22,286 bases of DNA from Larix sibirica (taxonomy: Eukaryota > Streptophyta > Pinopsida > Pinales > Pinaceae): positions 22,991 through 45,276 of the forward strand of contig NWUY0300008511.1 of NCBI GenBank assembly GCA_004151065.3, in the 5' to 3' direction. Shown piece by piece: positions 1-10,450 of this stretch (positions are counted from its first letter, which is position 1; each line of letters begins with the position of its first letter). A program made the translations under genes and the position numbers. The notes under the pieces were generated by a model that was not told where the DNA came from, made no database searches, and saw only the letters and a list, made by a program, of their open reading frames with translations.

Positions 1-765
1 TATTGTTAAGCAAGAACCTTGTTGCGACAAGGCGGCCTTGTGTCATCTTGCAACACCAACTATGTTATGTATGCCAAGTGGTCCCTGCTGTAACCCAAAA
101 TGTCCCCATCAAAATTTTTAACTTTTTACAAAATTGTTTTTTCTCCATTGGCTTAGAATTGCTTTCAATCCATGTGGCTTGGTTTATTCTATCCATGTTT
201 TTTATTTGGAGATATTGTTGAGAATATGAGGGAAGACACATCTTGGATATGACCTTGTACTTGTCATGCAATTTTTGTTGAAGATGAAAAGGCCTTATCT
301 TTATTAGCTACTATATTCCATCAAGGGGGTCCCCATGATGCTTTTATGATTGGATAAGGTTATTATTTCCATGGTGGACGTCTAACATTTATGAAAGTAT
401 GATTAGGAATGTATTACAAAAGGAATACTGCCTTCATAGTTCACTTTATGATCCATGTTTTTTTCATTATTTTGTGTGTAGGTGTGCACTCTATCAAGAA
501 TGTCAAGAAACACAAGGAGATTCTGAATTCATAATGTTTGCCGACATATTTTGAAATATGAGGTCAATAATTTTGCAACAACATTGTGAATGGTTATATG
601 GAGGTTTTANATCATTTGTGCTGATATTTGATCATTTATGCTTGGTTTTTTATCATTTGTTTTCCAGAAATGTATATGCACTTGCTTCTTGCATAATAAG
701 TTAAATATTTCAATTGTGAGGTATCTATAGTATCTAGATACTACTGTGGTATAGATTTTACACTT
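1..765. other. Unassigned left flank
   Basis: No family could be recognised here. One plus-strand frame (262-534) reads for about 90 codons with two internal stops (taa at 355 and a later tga) before the taa at 532. That is fewer stops than expected by chance in AT-rich DNA, but the evidence is weak. It contains the stretch FVEDEKALSLLATIFHQGG, which I cannot place. The segment may be the 5' part of the LINE that follows or an unrelated older insertion. Position 610 is an ambiguous base (n). Confidence 0.4.
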
Positions 766-770
766 TCAAC

Positions 771-1860
771 GACTATCGACCTATTTCATTGTGTAATTTG
801 GTGTACAAACTTATTGTGAAAGTAATTTCCAATAGGATCAATACTTATATGGCTTAGAAACTATTGGGGGAGTAGTTTGGATTTCTAAAAAATTTGTTGA
901 TATTTGATGCTATAGGTATAGCGCAGGAGACCATCCATACTATAAAGTTGAAGAAGATGATGACTGTGTTACTTAAGATGGATTTGGTCATGGCTTATGA
1001 TCGTGTTAATTGGAATTTTCTCAGGTTGATTTTATTACAAGTGGGATTATCTTTGAACATCATTGAGTGGATTATGGATTGCATCTCGAGTGAAAATTTT
1101 GCTATTATTGTTAATGGGGCCCTACTATTTTCTTCAAGTCTTCCAGGGCTTAAGATAGGGGTGAACTCTATCACCTTTGCTCTTTCTTTTGGTCATAGAA
1201 GGCCTCAACATAATGATCCTTAAGGATATGTTATAGGGGAACTTCATGGTATTAAAATATCCAAAGACCTTTCTATATCTCATTTGTTGTTTGTTGATGA
1301 TGTTCTATTGTTTGGTATGGGGACTTTGGCAGAGTGACAAGATTTTTGGGATATTATAAATATTTTCTATGAGGCCACGGGCATGGAGATTAGTTCTCAG
1401 AAATTTACTTTTCTTCATATGGGGGTATCGACAAAGATCCTGAGCAGGTTAAATTCATTATTTTCTTATTAGTTGAAGTCTCTTGAATTGGGATTCAAGT
1501 AGCTTGGATGATTTTTAAATCCAAACAAATATGCCTCGACGAACTGGCATTGGATGGTTAAGAAAATTGAAGGTTGCATAAACAACTAGACCAACATTTA
1601 TCTTTCGTTGGGTGGTCGCCTCATTTTGGTTCAATCTGTATTGCAAAATATGCTAGTTTATTGGATTTCTTTGGCAAAAGTTCCCATTGGCATCTTACAT
1701 TTAATCCATAAAAAACTCTTTAGTTTCTATGGACGAGTGATAAAGGAAAAGAAGGGATTCACCTGGTTAAATGGAATATGCTCACTTTCCCCAAGGATCT
1801 TGGGGGCTAGTGTCTGAAAAACCCCTTATGGTTTGTAAAATCCTTAGCTTGCAAAAGTCT
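771..1860 (+). pseudogene. LINE reverse transcriptase domain, broken
   Basis: The domain opens with DYRPISLCNLVYKL at 771, the usual start of plant LINE fingers. It continues through DAIGIAQETIH (about 903) and motif A, KMDLVMAYDRVNW, whose Asp is at 981-983. Motif C reads FVDD at 1290-1301, so both catalytic Asp residues are present. The expected Gly-Cys-Pro turn before the palm is lost near 1160, where an extra g in a run of four shifts the frame; a second shift before about 1255 restores it. In-frame stops include those in MA*KLLGE (near 857) and at 1337. The thumb region GGRLILVQSVLQNM follows at 1611. Original role: copying element RNA into DNA at the nicked target. This copy cannot make a full protein. 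Confidence 0.85.
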
Positions 1861-1899
1861 GTGGAGGGGTATTTGTGAAGGATTATGGTCACTCGTCAT

Positions 1900-2662
1900 A
1901 AAAGGTAAGTATTTTCGTAGACTTTGGTGACTGATTGGATCTGCAAGAAAAATCTACTCTAAGCCTCGTCATCCATCATTTGGCGTCACTTATTTTCATC
2001 AGTTTCATGTTTTGAGAGATTGGACGGCTTGGGATGTGGGGAATGGGAGAAAAATTCGGGTTGGATCTAACCCGATGATTGGTGGGGATGGTTGGTATTC
2101 TCTCTTGAAGGATATTATCAGTCATCTCAATTTCTATGGTTTTAGTCTTCTAGCACATTTCAGGAATCCGTCTGTGGGTCAAGGCCATACAAATTACTGG
2201 TACTCGACATCGGAGCTTGGACTGAGTGCAACTCTTGTGAATGAATGGAAGAGGTATGTTAAAGGCTTGGAGCACAATGGTATCAGGTTAAAAGAGCGGG
2301 AAGATTAGTTATTGTGGTCCTGGAATACCAAGACTGGCCAAGTTAATGCAAATTTGGCCTATGAAGTTCTTTCTTTTTTTGTTGATGGTCTTGCCAATAA
2401 ATGGTGGCACTGGGAGATTTGAAACTAGAAGGATCCTATTAAGTTGCAGTTGTTTGGTTGGATGGTTTTAGATCGGAAGATTTTGGTGGGAGAAAACCTG
2501 CAAAAGCTTGGATTCCATGGGCCTTTTCACTATGTTCTGTGTGGTAGTGGCAAAGATTCTATTGATCACATATTTGTTGCATGCTCTTTTTCACAATTGA
2601 TATGGTTGGAAGTTTCTTGGGGTTTAAATGTATCTATGGTTTGGAAGAATGTTGTTTTTTAA
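1900..2662 (+). pseudogene. LINE linker and zf-RVT zinc-binding domain, broken
   Basis: The readable part 2012-2308 contains LRDWTAWDVGNGRKIRVG, the usual LINE linker after the thumb. A tag at 2306 ends it. The next readable part (2444-2662) is the zf-RVT domain, with LQLFGWMVLDRKILVGENLQ, then a Cys (VLCGSG), IDHIFVACSFSQLIW and a His and Cys at the expected positions. The first Cys of the usual C-x2-C pair reads Tyr (HYVLC), so zinc binding is probably lost. The domain is thought to bind zinc or RNA in plant LINE polyproteins. Both pieces are collinear with the reverse transcriptase upstream and the RNase H downstream. Confidence 0.75.
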
Positions 2663-2877
2663 AAGAGTATCAAATATGGACATTGTCATCTAGTTTGATG
2701 CCAAACCTACCTTTGTTTGTTATATGGTATATTTGACATATCAGGAATGCAATTATTTTTTACAACGAGATGCTTAGTCAAGAATATACCTCCTCCTTGA
2801 TCATAAGCAATTTCAGGAACTATTTACATACGACAGAGGTGTTTCTGATATCATAGATTAAACTTTCTCACATTCCA

Positions 2878-3290
2878 CATGACTGTATGGTGGGTCTTTA
2901 TGATGGCACAATGCAGGGAGGTATCTGTGGTGCTAGTATAGTCGTTAAGTTGAATAGGGTACATTCTTATCATATCATATTATCTTGCAGGATTGGCACC
3001 AACTCTTGTACTGATATCTTGGCCTTGTGGGGCCTTCTTATGTTTGTCAGGTGAAAGAACGTATCCTCCCTTCTAGTTCTTGGTGAATCTCGTGTGGTGA
3101 TTGATTATGCAAATGGGAGATCATATTTTTAGGTAACAATCTTCTTCAATGGAAGCACAAAATCCATCAATTAAAATCAGATTTTCAAAGCATCAATTTC
3201 AAACACATCTATAGAGAGTTGAACATGACTGCAAATAGCCTATCGATGAAGGTCCTTGGACTAGTAGAAGGTTTAATGTTTTTTGTGGAA
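2878..3290 (+). pseudogene. LINE RNase H domain, broken
   Basis: The fragment begins with LYDGTMQGGICGASIV at about 2893, the plant LINE RNase H entry strand with its catalytic Asp kept (YDG). TDILALWGLL follows, in which the usual catalytic Glu reads Asp. Next comes VLGESRVVIDYANG, and the C-terminal tail HIYRELNMTANSLSMK near 3207-3255. At least one stop (a tag near 3130) and small shifts break it. The RNase H normally removes RNA from the RNA-DNA hybrid during element copying. It sits directly downstream of the zf-RVT remnant, as expected. Confidence 0.7.
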
Positions 3291-3660
3291 TTCAATGAGC
3301 TCACTAGGGTGTCCTCAAGTGTCTTACAAGCATATTAAAGGTTTTCTATTTTTTCAATTTTGGTTGACATTTTTCTATTGTGGGCCTATGTTCTTACATC
3401 ATCTAGTTTCATCTTGTTGGGTCTTTTTTCCCTGTTCTTGTCATTGGGGTCTTATATGCTCTTTTGGACTTGGTGTATTCAGATCTATAAATTGTATTTT
3501 GGGGGATGGATGTGTATTAGAGTTATTATTATTGTTGTATTGCTTTGAGATATAGCATGATGTTCTCAACACCTACCAGAGTATATGTAGGTTGTCTTTG
3601 ACTCATATCTTAATGAATATCAAGCAACCGAGCTTTTTTCTTGTTGAAAAATAAAATAAA
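3291..3660 (+). other. LINE 3' untranslated tail
   Basis: T-rich sequence without coding potential follows the RNase H and ends in an A-rich run (about 3647-3660). The run is the expected signature of a LINE 3' end. The open stretches here are low-complexity T-rich readings, not genes. Confidence 0.6.
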
Positions 3661-4380
3661 ATTTGAAAGTCAAATTTTGAAAGTTTGAACTTTTTCTAGA
3701 GGACTTCATTTTGTAATCTTCAATTTGAGAAGTGTCCAGTAAAATTCTTTTTTTACAATATTTTTAAAGGGTTAAGGCCAAGTCCTTAAAAGTGTTTTTT
3801 TTGGCGTGGAGTGTGCAGTTTTTTTGGATGCCTTATGTCTCTCTTTTATAGTCTGATGCTCTTATAATCACCTATAAATTTCAATTCTTCAAGGAAATGC
3901 AATCAAATTAATTGAAGAAACAATTCACATTCGAATCATTGAGGAAATGGACACATCAATCTAATATTCAAGGAGTCAAAGCATCAAAAACAAATTCAAC
4001 TTCAAAATCAAGCATTAATTGTAACTTACAAATAGTTCCTTTTGTAAGTGTCAAAATCAAGTTTTATTTGAATTGCATTGTAATTTTCAAGTGTATTCTC
4101 GATTGAACCCGATGCCCAGAAATTGATTGGATCATTGTATCTATGAGTCCATATTGAAATAGTTGAGTCAAAATTTAACAAGATTGAGTGACTGAAACTC
4201 AGCTCATTGTAAATATTTGAAGTTGTGTTTCATTTTCAGGAGTATATGACACCCTCAACTCATTGGAAACAAAATTCAAGTGAACATGAGAAACAAGTAC
4301 AAACGAGCATGACAAGAGAACGTGAAAATATAAAAGCAAGTGAGCAAGTTTAAGTGAGTGTGATAAATTGAATATCTAAA
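3661..4380. other. AT-rich spacer, nothing assigned
   Basis: No domain is recognised. The first 60 bases repeat short tgaaag/caaatttt words. A short run near 4270-4350 repeats words such as aagtgaacatga and gagcaagt, as in a Lys/Ser/Glu-rich decayed coding stretch. It may be the start of the gag-like frame that follows. Confidence 0.35.
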
Positions 4381-5154
4381 ATGGTGAAAGGTGGAAAGAT
4401 TTTGCACAACTCAAATCAAGAAATTAAATATTTGCAAGGCTCATTACATGCATAAGATAACTTGATTATTGATCTTCACCAACATATCGATCTCAAGAAT
4501 AAATAGAATGAAGCACTCCAAATAAAATTTATTGAAAAGGAGAAAGAAATGGATTAGCACAATGATGAACTCCAACAAAGGAATCAAAGTTTTGAACTAG
4601 TTCTTGTTCAGAACAACCCGCTTTTTTGAAGTTGATAATGATTCCAACCAACAAATAACACAATATCAACACAGTGATGAAGCTACTCATGAGCCTGAAT
4701 TTCAAGAGTTTTCTTTTGATTTCAATAAAGAAAACCTTTAAAAAATGCAACAACATGAATTAAATCAAACTACATGGTTTTTAACTCAACAAGTTCAACA
4801 TTCACTTTCCAATCCCATCATCAAACCTTGGGAAGAAATAAAAAACAAAAGTGCAAAATAGGCCTTAGATATGATAAGGAAGTGGCATTTCATATTTCAT
4901 ATTATTGCAAACCAATCAAGTTCCAAAGAGTTGGATTCCTTCAAAAATATTCAACTTCAAACATTGAAGTTCATAATCTTAAGTGCCAACATTGTCATAG
5001 AGTTGGTCACATGGAGAATCATTGTTTTGATCTATATCCTTGTCTTCATTGTGGGAAGAGAAATCAGCATTCAAACAAATGTCGAAAGAAGAAGAAAGAC
5101 AAAAAGAAAATAATTCATTATGGAGAGATAAGTTCTAGGAAATGGAATCAATAA
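4381..5154 (+). pseudogene. Decayed gag-like frame with Gln/Glu-rich region and zinc knuckles
   Basis: From ATG 4381 a frame reads a polar, Gln/Glu/Asn-rich segment (QIKFIEKEKEMD, HNDELQQRNQSFELVLVQ) that looks like a coiled coil. It has three stops before it ends near 4626. A shifted frame then continues (EPEFQEFSFDFNKENL). The last part, open from ATG 4774 to 5154, carries a full C-x2-C-x4-H-x4-C zinc knuckle (CQHCHRVGHMENHC, 4984-5025). A second, altered one follows (CLHCGKRNQHSNKC, 5041-5082) in which the His is one residue late, then a Lys-rich tail (RKKKKDKKK). This layout fits the nucleic-acid-binding part of a retrotransposon gag. No protease or polymerase from the same element was recognised downstream. 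It could also be a captured CCHC-protein fragment. Confidence 0.55.
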
Positions 5155-6903
5155 GTCAAGAAACTATATCAGTCCTACCATCAAATTCAAACCCAAGTAA
5201 AGACACATCTTGTAGTAGATAGCCTTTCATTCTTCTAGCAATATAAGTCCAAAGTGGTCCCCTTATGGAATAGCTTCTAAGCATGGCCCTTACAGGATGG
5301 GATAACATGTGGTTGTCTCCACATGCCTACTTTGAGTTGTACACAAATGAAATAAAAATGGTACTCTCTTGCGGCTAAACAGGGGGTACACTATGAAGTG
5401 AAAATTGGTTAGTGGTAATCCAAAACCACCAATTACATGGTATCAAGTGAAGGCTCCAAATTCCAATCTTGGATTTCTTAGACATTTCTCACCTTGCATC
5501 TGACAAAGGGGAAAATATTGATGATGGTTGTTAGACTTCAATTTTTGCCAACAACAGTTTGTGGATGGATGACTTCAACAAACAAATTGTCAAATGGGAA
5601 ACCATAGTTTGTATATGACAAACTTTGACAAACAAATTGTCAAATTAGAAACAATAGTATATAGATGGAAGACTTACATACATGTTAAATTGGTATGTTG
5701 TTCGAAAAATACGAGTGCTAATATTCAGAGAGCACTTCAATGATTCTCTTTGTTCATTGATAGTAGAGTGGTGATACTAGATTATCACCAATTAGCAGAA
5801 GATGCCAACCTCTTCTAGATAAATCACTTGGCAAATGATGGAATTTTCAAGTAATTAAGATGTGTTCAGACATTGGTAGTTGTTCACTTCTAGATTTCAA
5901 CTCTCTTCCAATTCATTTCAAATGAATCATCCAACATCCAATTTGATGGTTTTTCAGGCATATTTTTCATTGAAGCACAGATCAAGTCTAATGAAAGATC
6001 CAACACATCAGCTTCAACATTAATGTTTATTACTTAACTGATATAGATATATAGACTTGTGATTGAAGGTATGAATGTTAGCCTATGGATTACCTTACTA
6101 ATAACAAAGTCAAATTGTCACTGTTATTTGTATTAATCATTTAGGATAATAGCGATTTACCCTAAATGATTACTAAGGGATTTGGTTAATATTGTGTAGC
6201 CTAATCACCATGAAAGGTGTTAGGATCTAGAGAAATTATCTCATTGAGGTGGCATTATCCATTGTGTTATATAATTGTAACTTTGGAGTGAATACAATTG
6301 AATAATCTAGTGAGCCTTTTCCCTCATCTTGTTGTTCTTGTGCATGTTTTAACATGGACAAGAGGATCTGAGATGGTGAGATTCTTTGTTGGAAATGTGA
6401 GTGATCTACACTTTTCCCTTTGCATAATGAATTGAGATCTATCGTGAGGTCGATGGTTTGGTTCAACAACTTTCCACCATTTTGACTATGTGCTTGCCTT
6501 GATGACGTAACTCATTTTCACTTTAACATAAACATCTTACATCATCGGATCCTCGTATTGAACCTCTCATGGTACACTACCATAGAGGAGATATTGGTCC
6601 CTTAAGAGTAAAGGACTCTAATATGTTCATCATCAAAACAAATTAATCAAAGTATTCACAATAAATTTGATACCATATTATTATTCAATGAGACACAAGA
6701 ACATGGTAGAAAAACCTTTTGCCATTCTCAACAATATATTCATCCCAATGATATAAATATATAGTACATGGATGTAACCACCTCTAGATCTGGATATGCT
6801 CTCATATTGACAACTCGTCAATGGATAATAATAACACATCATCACGAGATAAGGATAACAAATCATAACGAGGTGATCTCGAACTTTGTGATTGTATAGG
6901 GAC
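5155..6903. other. Unassigned region left of the LTR element
   Basis: No protein family is recognised. Plus-strand reading near 5237-5490 shows patches with low stop density (SPKWSPYGIASKHGPYRMG) that may be the tail of the gag-like element, but they are too broken to assign. On the minus strand 6469-6236 is open for 77 codons without a recognisable domain. Minus-strand sequence near 6675 resembles a Copia-type LTR end with primer site, but no partner LTR was found. Confidence 0.4.
5578..5677 (+). repeat. Local 50-bp tandem duplication
   Basis: The unit starts acaaacaaattgtcaaat at 5578 and recurs at 5628 (period 50) with a few substitutions. Partial copies of the flanking words (gatggatgactt, agatggaagactt) extend it on both sides. 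It looks like replication slippage in non-coding DNA. Confidence 0.7.
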
Positions 6904-7039
6904 TATTGGAGGATCCTAGTCGGCCAGCTCACTAGGTCCTCCCAATCGACTAGGAAGTAATCGCCTCAGTTAGTTGTGTCGGTTTGGGAAACTGATTGAG
7001 TAGTTAAGGAATTTTAACTGAATAACTGTATGTATTAAC

Positions 7040-7046
7040 TATATAA
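7040..7046 (+). promoter_or_regulatory. TATA box of the 5' LTR
   Basis: TATATAA lies in the most conserved block between the two LTRs and about 65 bases before the AATAAA signal, as expected for the element's RNA polymerase II promoter. Conservation in both copies supports function at the time of insertion. Confidence 0.55.
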
Positions 7047-7110
7047 TAGGTTGGTGAGCCAAGGGAAATCAGCTTTGCTTTGCTTTTGTATAGGATTGGT
7101 TTGTTCTACT

Positions 7111-7116
7111 AATAAA
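7111..7116 (+). terminator. Polyadenylation signal in the 5' LTR
   Basis: AATAAA in ctaataaagatacttg is conserved in both LTRs (partner at 18979-18984). In the 3' LTR it would direct polyadenylation of the element transcript. Confidence 0.5.
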
Positions 7117-7251
7117 GATACTTGTTCTTCTGGTCCTCATTACTCTACTTTCCTTGCTCTCTCATGTATGTATGGGTGTGTATGCAATGTATTATATCTA
7201 TTATGGTTGATGCAATATTGGTAACTCCCTGTAATCCCACAAATTACAACA

Positions 7252-7270
7252 TTGGTTCCATTGCCAATAG
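7252..7270 (+). other. Probable tRNA primer-binding site (degenerate)
   Basis: Directly after the 5' LTR end, the sequence ttggttccattgccaa resembles the tRNA-Asp-type primer site used by many plant gypsy elements, but with several mismatches. Its position next to the terminal CA of the LTR is right for a minus-strand primer site. The tRNA identity is an inference. Confidence 0.45.
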
Positions 7271-7307
7271 TACTAACCCGATACATGAAGCAGTTATATA
7301 TATGTAA

Positions 7308-9199
7308 ATGGTGAGTGAGAGAAAAATTAGAGACTCATGGAATCAAAAGATTGCAAATTATATACAGAACTATGCCAGAAGGAAAAAGTTGACACTTGCA
7401 CAGGCCCGAGAAAATTTCTTCACTAAATCCCATGAACGATTTATAGAAGTTGTTCCCCGTGAGATAAATAAACTCCTTGATGCTTTTCAGGAGCAAGTTG
7501 TATGCCAAGAATGAAATACTATTAATGCACAAGATCTACAATGGAGGAAGAATGAATTTGTACGAGAGGATCGAAAATATATGTGAAGACTTATGTGAAG
7601 AACAAGCCATGGAAGAAATAACTTTAGTTGACTAAGTTTGAATCATATTTTATACCAACCTTCACGGAGGATTTTTTGTCAATACCGAGCTTGTTATATA
7701 AATTTTTAATTGAAAATGGAGACGGCCACATAATCGAACCACGACCTTCGTTGGATGTACCTGCTTCATCAAACTAGGAGCAAAAAAACAAATATTGGGA
7801 TCATTTTGTCAAATATTATGAGTCGGAATAATTTTTGAGTAAATGAAATCCATTGCTGAGCCAACCTCCTTCGATTAATAAGAGTTGGGTTGGCAATGGG
7901 GGGGTCACTAGCCATGTGGTTTGAATAGAAGAATTATGCTAGTCGATAGAAAATAAAAGAATGATTCCCTCCAAGAATTTAATTCCGCTCCAATTAAATA
8001 AGTGCCCAACCACTCATAAACAAATAAAATATTTAGAGAATAGAAAGAGAAAAGAAGTACAAGCGACGAGAGCATCTAAGAGATATGGAAATTCCATTAC
8101 ATGAAAAAATAAGTGTAAAGAAGAAACTGGTTGAGATGATCGAGCAACCAAAAGTCTTGCTTGAGATGAGGGATAGACGACTAGAAGGAAAAATAGAAAC
8201 AATACAAATATCACTTCAGCACCTCACCATAAGGCAGAGCGACTTAAGGTGTACTATGTGCTCGGTGGAAGGACATACCAGAGACAACTACCCCTACGAT
8301 GAGAGAAGAAGGTATCATAATGACAAAATGCATACTAGAGAGAAATGAAGCAACTCCAAGAAGATCCCAAAATATTCCCAGAAGAGTGAAAACCAAAGAA
8401 ATTTCACATGACTCAGAGAAGCTACTTCTATGACATATGCGAAATATTCAATCCCCACTCAACAACATAATTCCCCTATAATGCTGACAATATAAAACCG
8501 AAGTGGTGCAGCATATGTTGGACAATACAACACATGACCATAGAATGTATCAAGAACTTGAAGACTAAGGATAACTACCATACAATGTACCGGACACAGA
8601 TTGTCGAGTAGAAAGGTCGAGACTCTCGCAATAATGACCAACTAAATCATGGAAACAACCAATGAGGCATATATAATGGTCGAGGAAGATACAAAAATCG
8701 AGGAAAACACCCAATGGGACACAACAAGTCACGTTGCTTCATCTGCTACAGTGAAGAACATTTGGGTTCCAAATATCCATGGAAGGACAGGACGGACCTC
8801 AAATTTTGTACAAAATGTGGGGTGGGGGAACACAATTTGGAAGAGTGCCCCATAATGTTAGAAGCACTTCATAATAAAAATAATGTTAATGTCTTGTATA
8901 GTGTTCCTAAGCATGAAGCATTGAATACTAAAAATTTGCAAGTAATCACCAAGAAAGGCACAAAGATTGGAGGGGATAACCCCCACATCACAATAATACA
9001 AAGAAAAGAAGATAATTATCCTAACCCATCGAAGCAAAAAGAAATCTTTAGCAATGCTACAAAATTATTTGAATAAATTGCTTGTGAATAAAATAATGCA
9101 GAATCCAAAAATAAAACACTTAACGAGTTACTACAACTTCTAACAAAAGAAGAAGTTGTTGCACGACTAATTGACTTAATGTATCTTATCATAAACAAT
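7308..9199 (+). pseudogene. gag: gag polyprotein of the LTR element, N-terminal and nucleocapsid parts, broken
   Basis: ATG 7308 lies 56 bases after the 5' LTR and opens a 68-codon frame (NYARRKKLTLAQARENFF) ending at tga 7512. Reading resumes with few stops (FTEDFLSIPSLLYKF, then YWDHFVKYYESE) and leads to a charged stretch (VKKKLVEMIEQPKVLLEMRD, from 8115) before the first zinc knuckle. The last part is open from 8714 to 9073 and continues past a stop (TLNELLQLLT, LIDLMYL) to about 9199, where a LINE interrupts it. No capsid motif was found in its usual place between the N-terminus and the knuckles; one lies downstream of the protease instead. Gag would form the particle and package element RNA. 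Several stops and frame changes make it a pseudogene. Confidence 0.7.
8250..8848 (+). pseudogene. Nucleocapsid region with four CCHC zinc knuckles
   Basis: Four knuckles of the form C-x2-C-x4-H-x4-C lie in a row. The first, CTMCSVEGHTRDNY (8250-8291), has Tyr for the last Cys. The second, CSICWTIQHMTIEC (8507-8548), is complete. The third, CFICYSEEHLGSKY (8735-8776), again has Tyr for the last Cys. The fourth, CTKCGVGEHNLEEC (8807-8848), is complete. The first is in a different frame from the other three, so there is a frameshift between about 8350 and 8500. Both losses are single G-to-A changes (TGY to TAY). Zinc knuckles bind element RNA. Most plant gag proteins carry one or two, so four is notable. 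Confidence 0.8.
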
Positions 9200-10078
9200 C
9201 AGGGGAATGAAAGGATTGCAAAGAATCTTTGCAGTATGCGGGGTGTTATGGAGGTGGAGTTAGGTCATTATTGGCGAGCACTTTGTATGGATCATGTATA
9301 TTTGAACGAGCAAGAGGATGAGCTTGTTTGGGATGGTGATCCCTCGGGTAATTATACTCCCAAAGGAGGATATATATGGATCAGTGAGGATCATATGCCA
9401 CGGGATCCGGTATGGTGGTGGAAGATACTATGGAAACTTCAGTGCCCTCATAAGACTCGCATCTTTATTGGTGTGTGTTGGTGAACAGAGTCCCGACGTG
9501 GGATTTTCTACAGCGTCGATGTATGCAGGGTTCGGGCCGGTGCTACCTATGCAGTCGGGAGGAGGAGAATGTGATGCACTTGTTTCTTTCCTGCCCGTAT
9601 ATTAATGCGGTCTGGGTTATTGTATCCCAAATTCCTTAAAGTTCCATTTCGTTGGACGGGGGATTCTCTGGATGATGCGTGGAGTCATTGGTATCATAAT
9701 CCAATCTTTTCATCATATAGAGATCTTCCTTTAATTGTTATCTAGGGGGTATGGATTTCACGTAACAAAAGACTGTTCTCGGATATTGTTGGTCTTCCTG
9801 CACTTACAATTGTTAATAGTTGTGGGATCTTCTTGTCTAACAAACATATTACACAACCTTCTCCTGCCAGAGTATTACAGCCTGTGAATATTGACCGTTC
9901 GCAGCCATGGGGGTTCTTTGATGGTACCTGTTAGAATGAACAATGTGGGGGTGGGGCTCTTCTTTTNCTCTCAAATTCTAGAATTTTGGGTGCCCAAGGA
10001 GTTTTTGAGGGTGTTGAATCAAATAAAAAATTTGAACTACTAAAACTAGCACTCCAATCCAAATCATCGAATTTTTAG
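9200..10078 (+). mobile_element. Truncated LINE nested in gag (zf-RVT and RNase H parts)
   Basis: The gag reading stops at about 9199 and LINE reading starts (HYWRALCMDHVYLNEQEDEL, then VWWWKILWKLQCPHKTRIFI). After a one-base frame change near 9480 it continues NRVPTWDFLQRRCMQ and a full zf-RVT zinc site C-x2-C-x8-H-x4-C (CYLC at 9541, H at 9577, C at 9592). A partial RNase H domain follows (WGFFDGT from about 9907, then CGGGALLFL and GVFEGVESNKKFELLKLALQ), where it stops being readable near 10070. Reverse transcriptase is absent, so the copy is 5'-truncated, the common outcome of LINE insertion. Its 3' end has been lost or replaced by AT-rich DNA. This is a different LINE family member from that at 766-3660. 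Confidence 0.8.
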
Positions 10079-10450
10079 ATGTCTTTGTTAAATATTTATA
10101 TAATTGTGATATAAAAATAATTAAATATTAATATAAGTGTTAAATATTTATAAAATTTTGAAATTTATATAAATGCTAAATATTTATATAATGATAATAT
10201 AGCTCCATGGAAAAAAATAATGATAATATAACAATAATTAAGTATCAATTGTTATTATATAATTAAATATTTTTTAAGTGTTAAATATTGTTATTATATA
10301 ATTAAATAGTTTGTAAGTGTTAAATATTTACATAAAAATGACATAAAAATAATTAAATATTTATAAGTGTTAAATATTTATATAATTTTGAAATTAATAA
10401 AAATGTTATTAAGTATTATTATTTAAGATTTTTGGAATAAGTATATAAAT

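Larger units (their letters stand above)
766..3660 (+). mobile_element. Decayed plant LINE (non-LTR retrotransposon), 5'-incomplete
   Basis: The segment carries, in the order known for plant L1-type LINEs, a reverse transcriptase domain (from about 771), a thumb and linker, a zf-RVT zinc-binding domain (about 2444-2640), an RNase H domain (from about 2881) and an A-rich 3' end (aaaataaaataaaa near 3647-3660). No endonuclease domain was recognised upstream, so the copy looks 5'-truncated or too decayed to read there. Many stops and frameshifts break the frame, so it is a fossil. The order of domains, not any single match, makes the call firm. Plant LINEs move by target-primed reverse transcription of their own transcript. 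I did not find a convincing target-site duplication. Confidence 0.85.
6904..7251 (+). repeat. 5' LTR
   Basis: The sequence matches the 3' LTR collinearly over its whole length, best at 7028-7050 (versus 18896-18918) and 7081-7150. It starts tattgg (the 3' copy starts tgttgg, so the canonical TG is lost here) and ends ttacaaca, keeping the terminal CA. It is 348 bp long and carries about 25 extra bases near 7199-7225 that are absent from the 3' copy. It contains a TATA-like box and AATAAA at spacing typical of plant LTRs. Confidence 0.88.

Noticed and set aside
3283-3555. Two overlapping hydrophobic open stretches resembling membrane proteins
   Set aside because: They fall in the T-rich 3' tail of the LINE, in two frames at once.
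9318-9605. 95-codon frame overlapping the nested LINE
   Set aside because: The zf-RVT and linker motifs are read in the other two frames, so this is a shadow.
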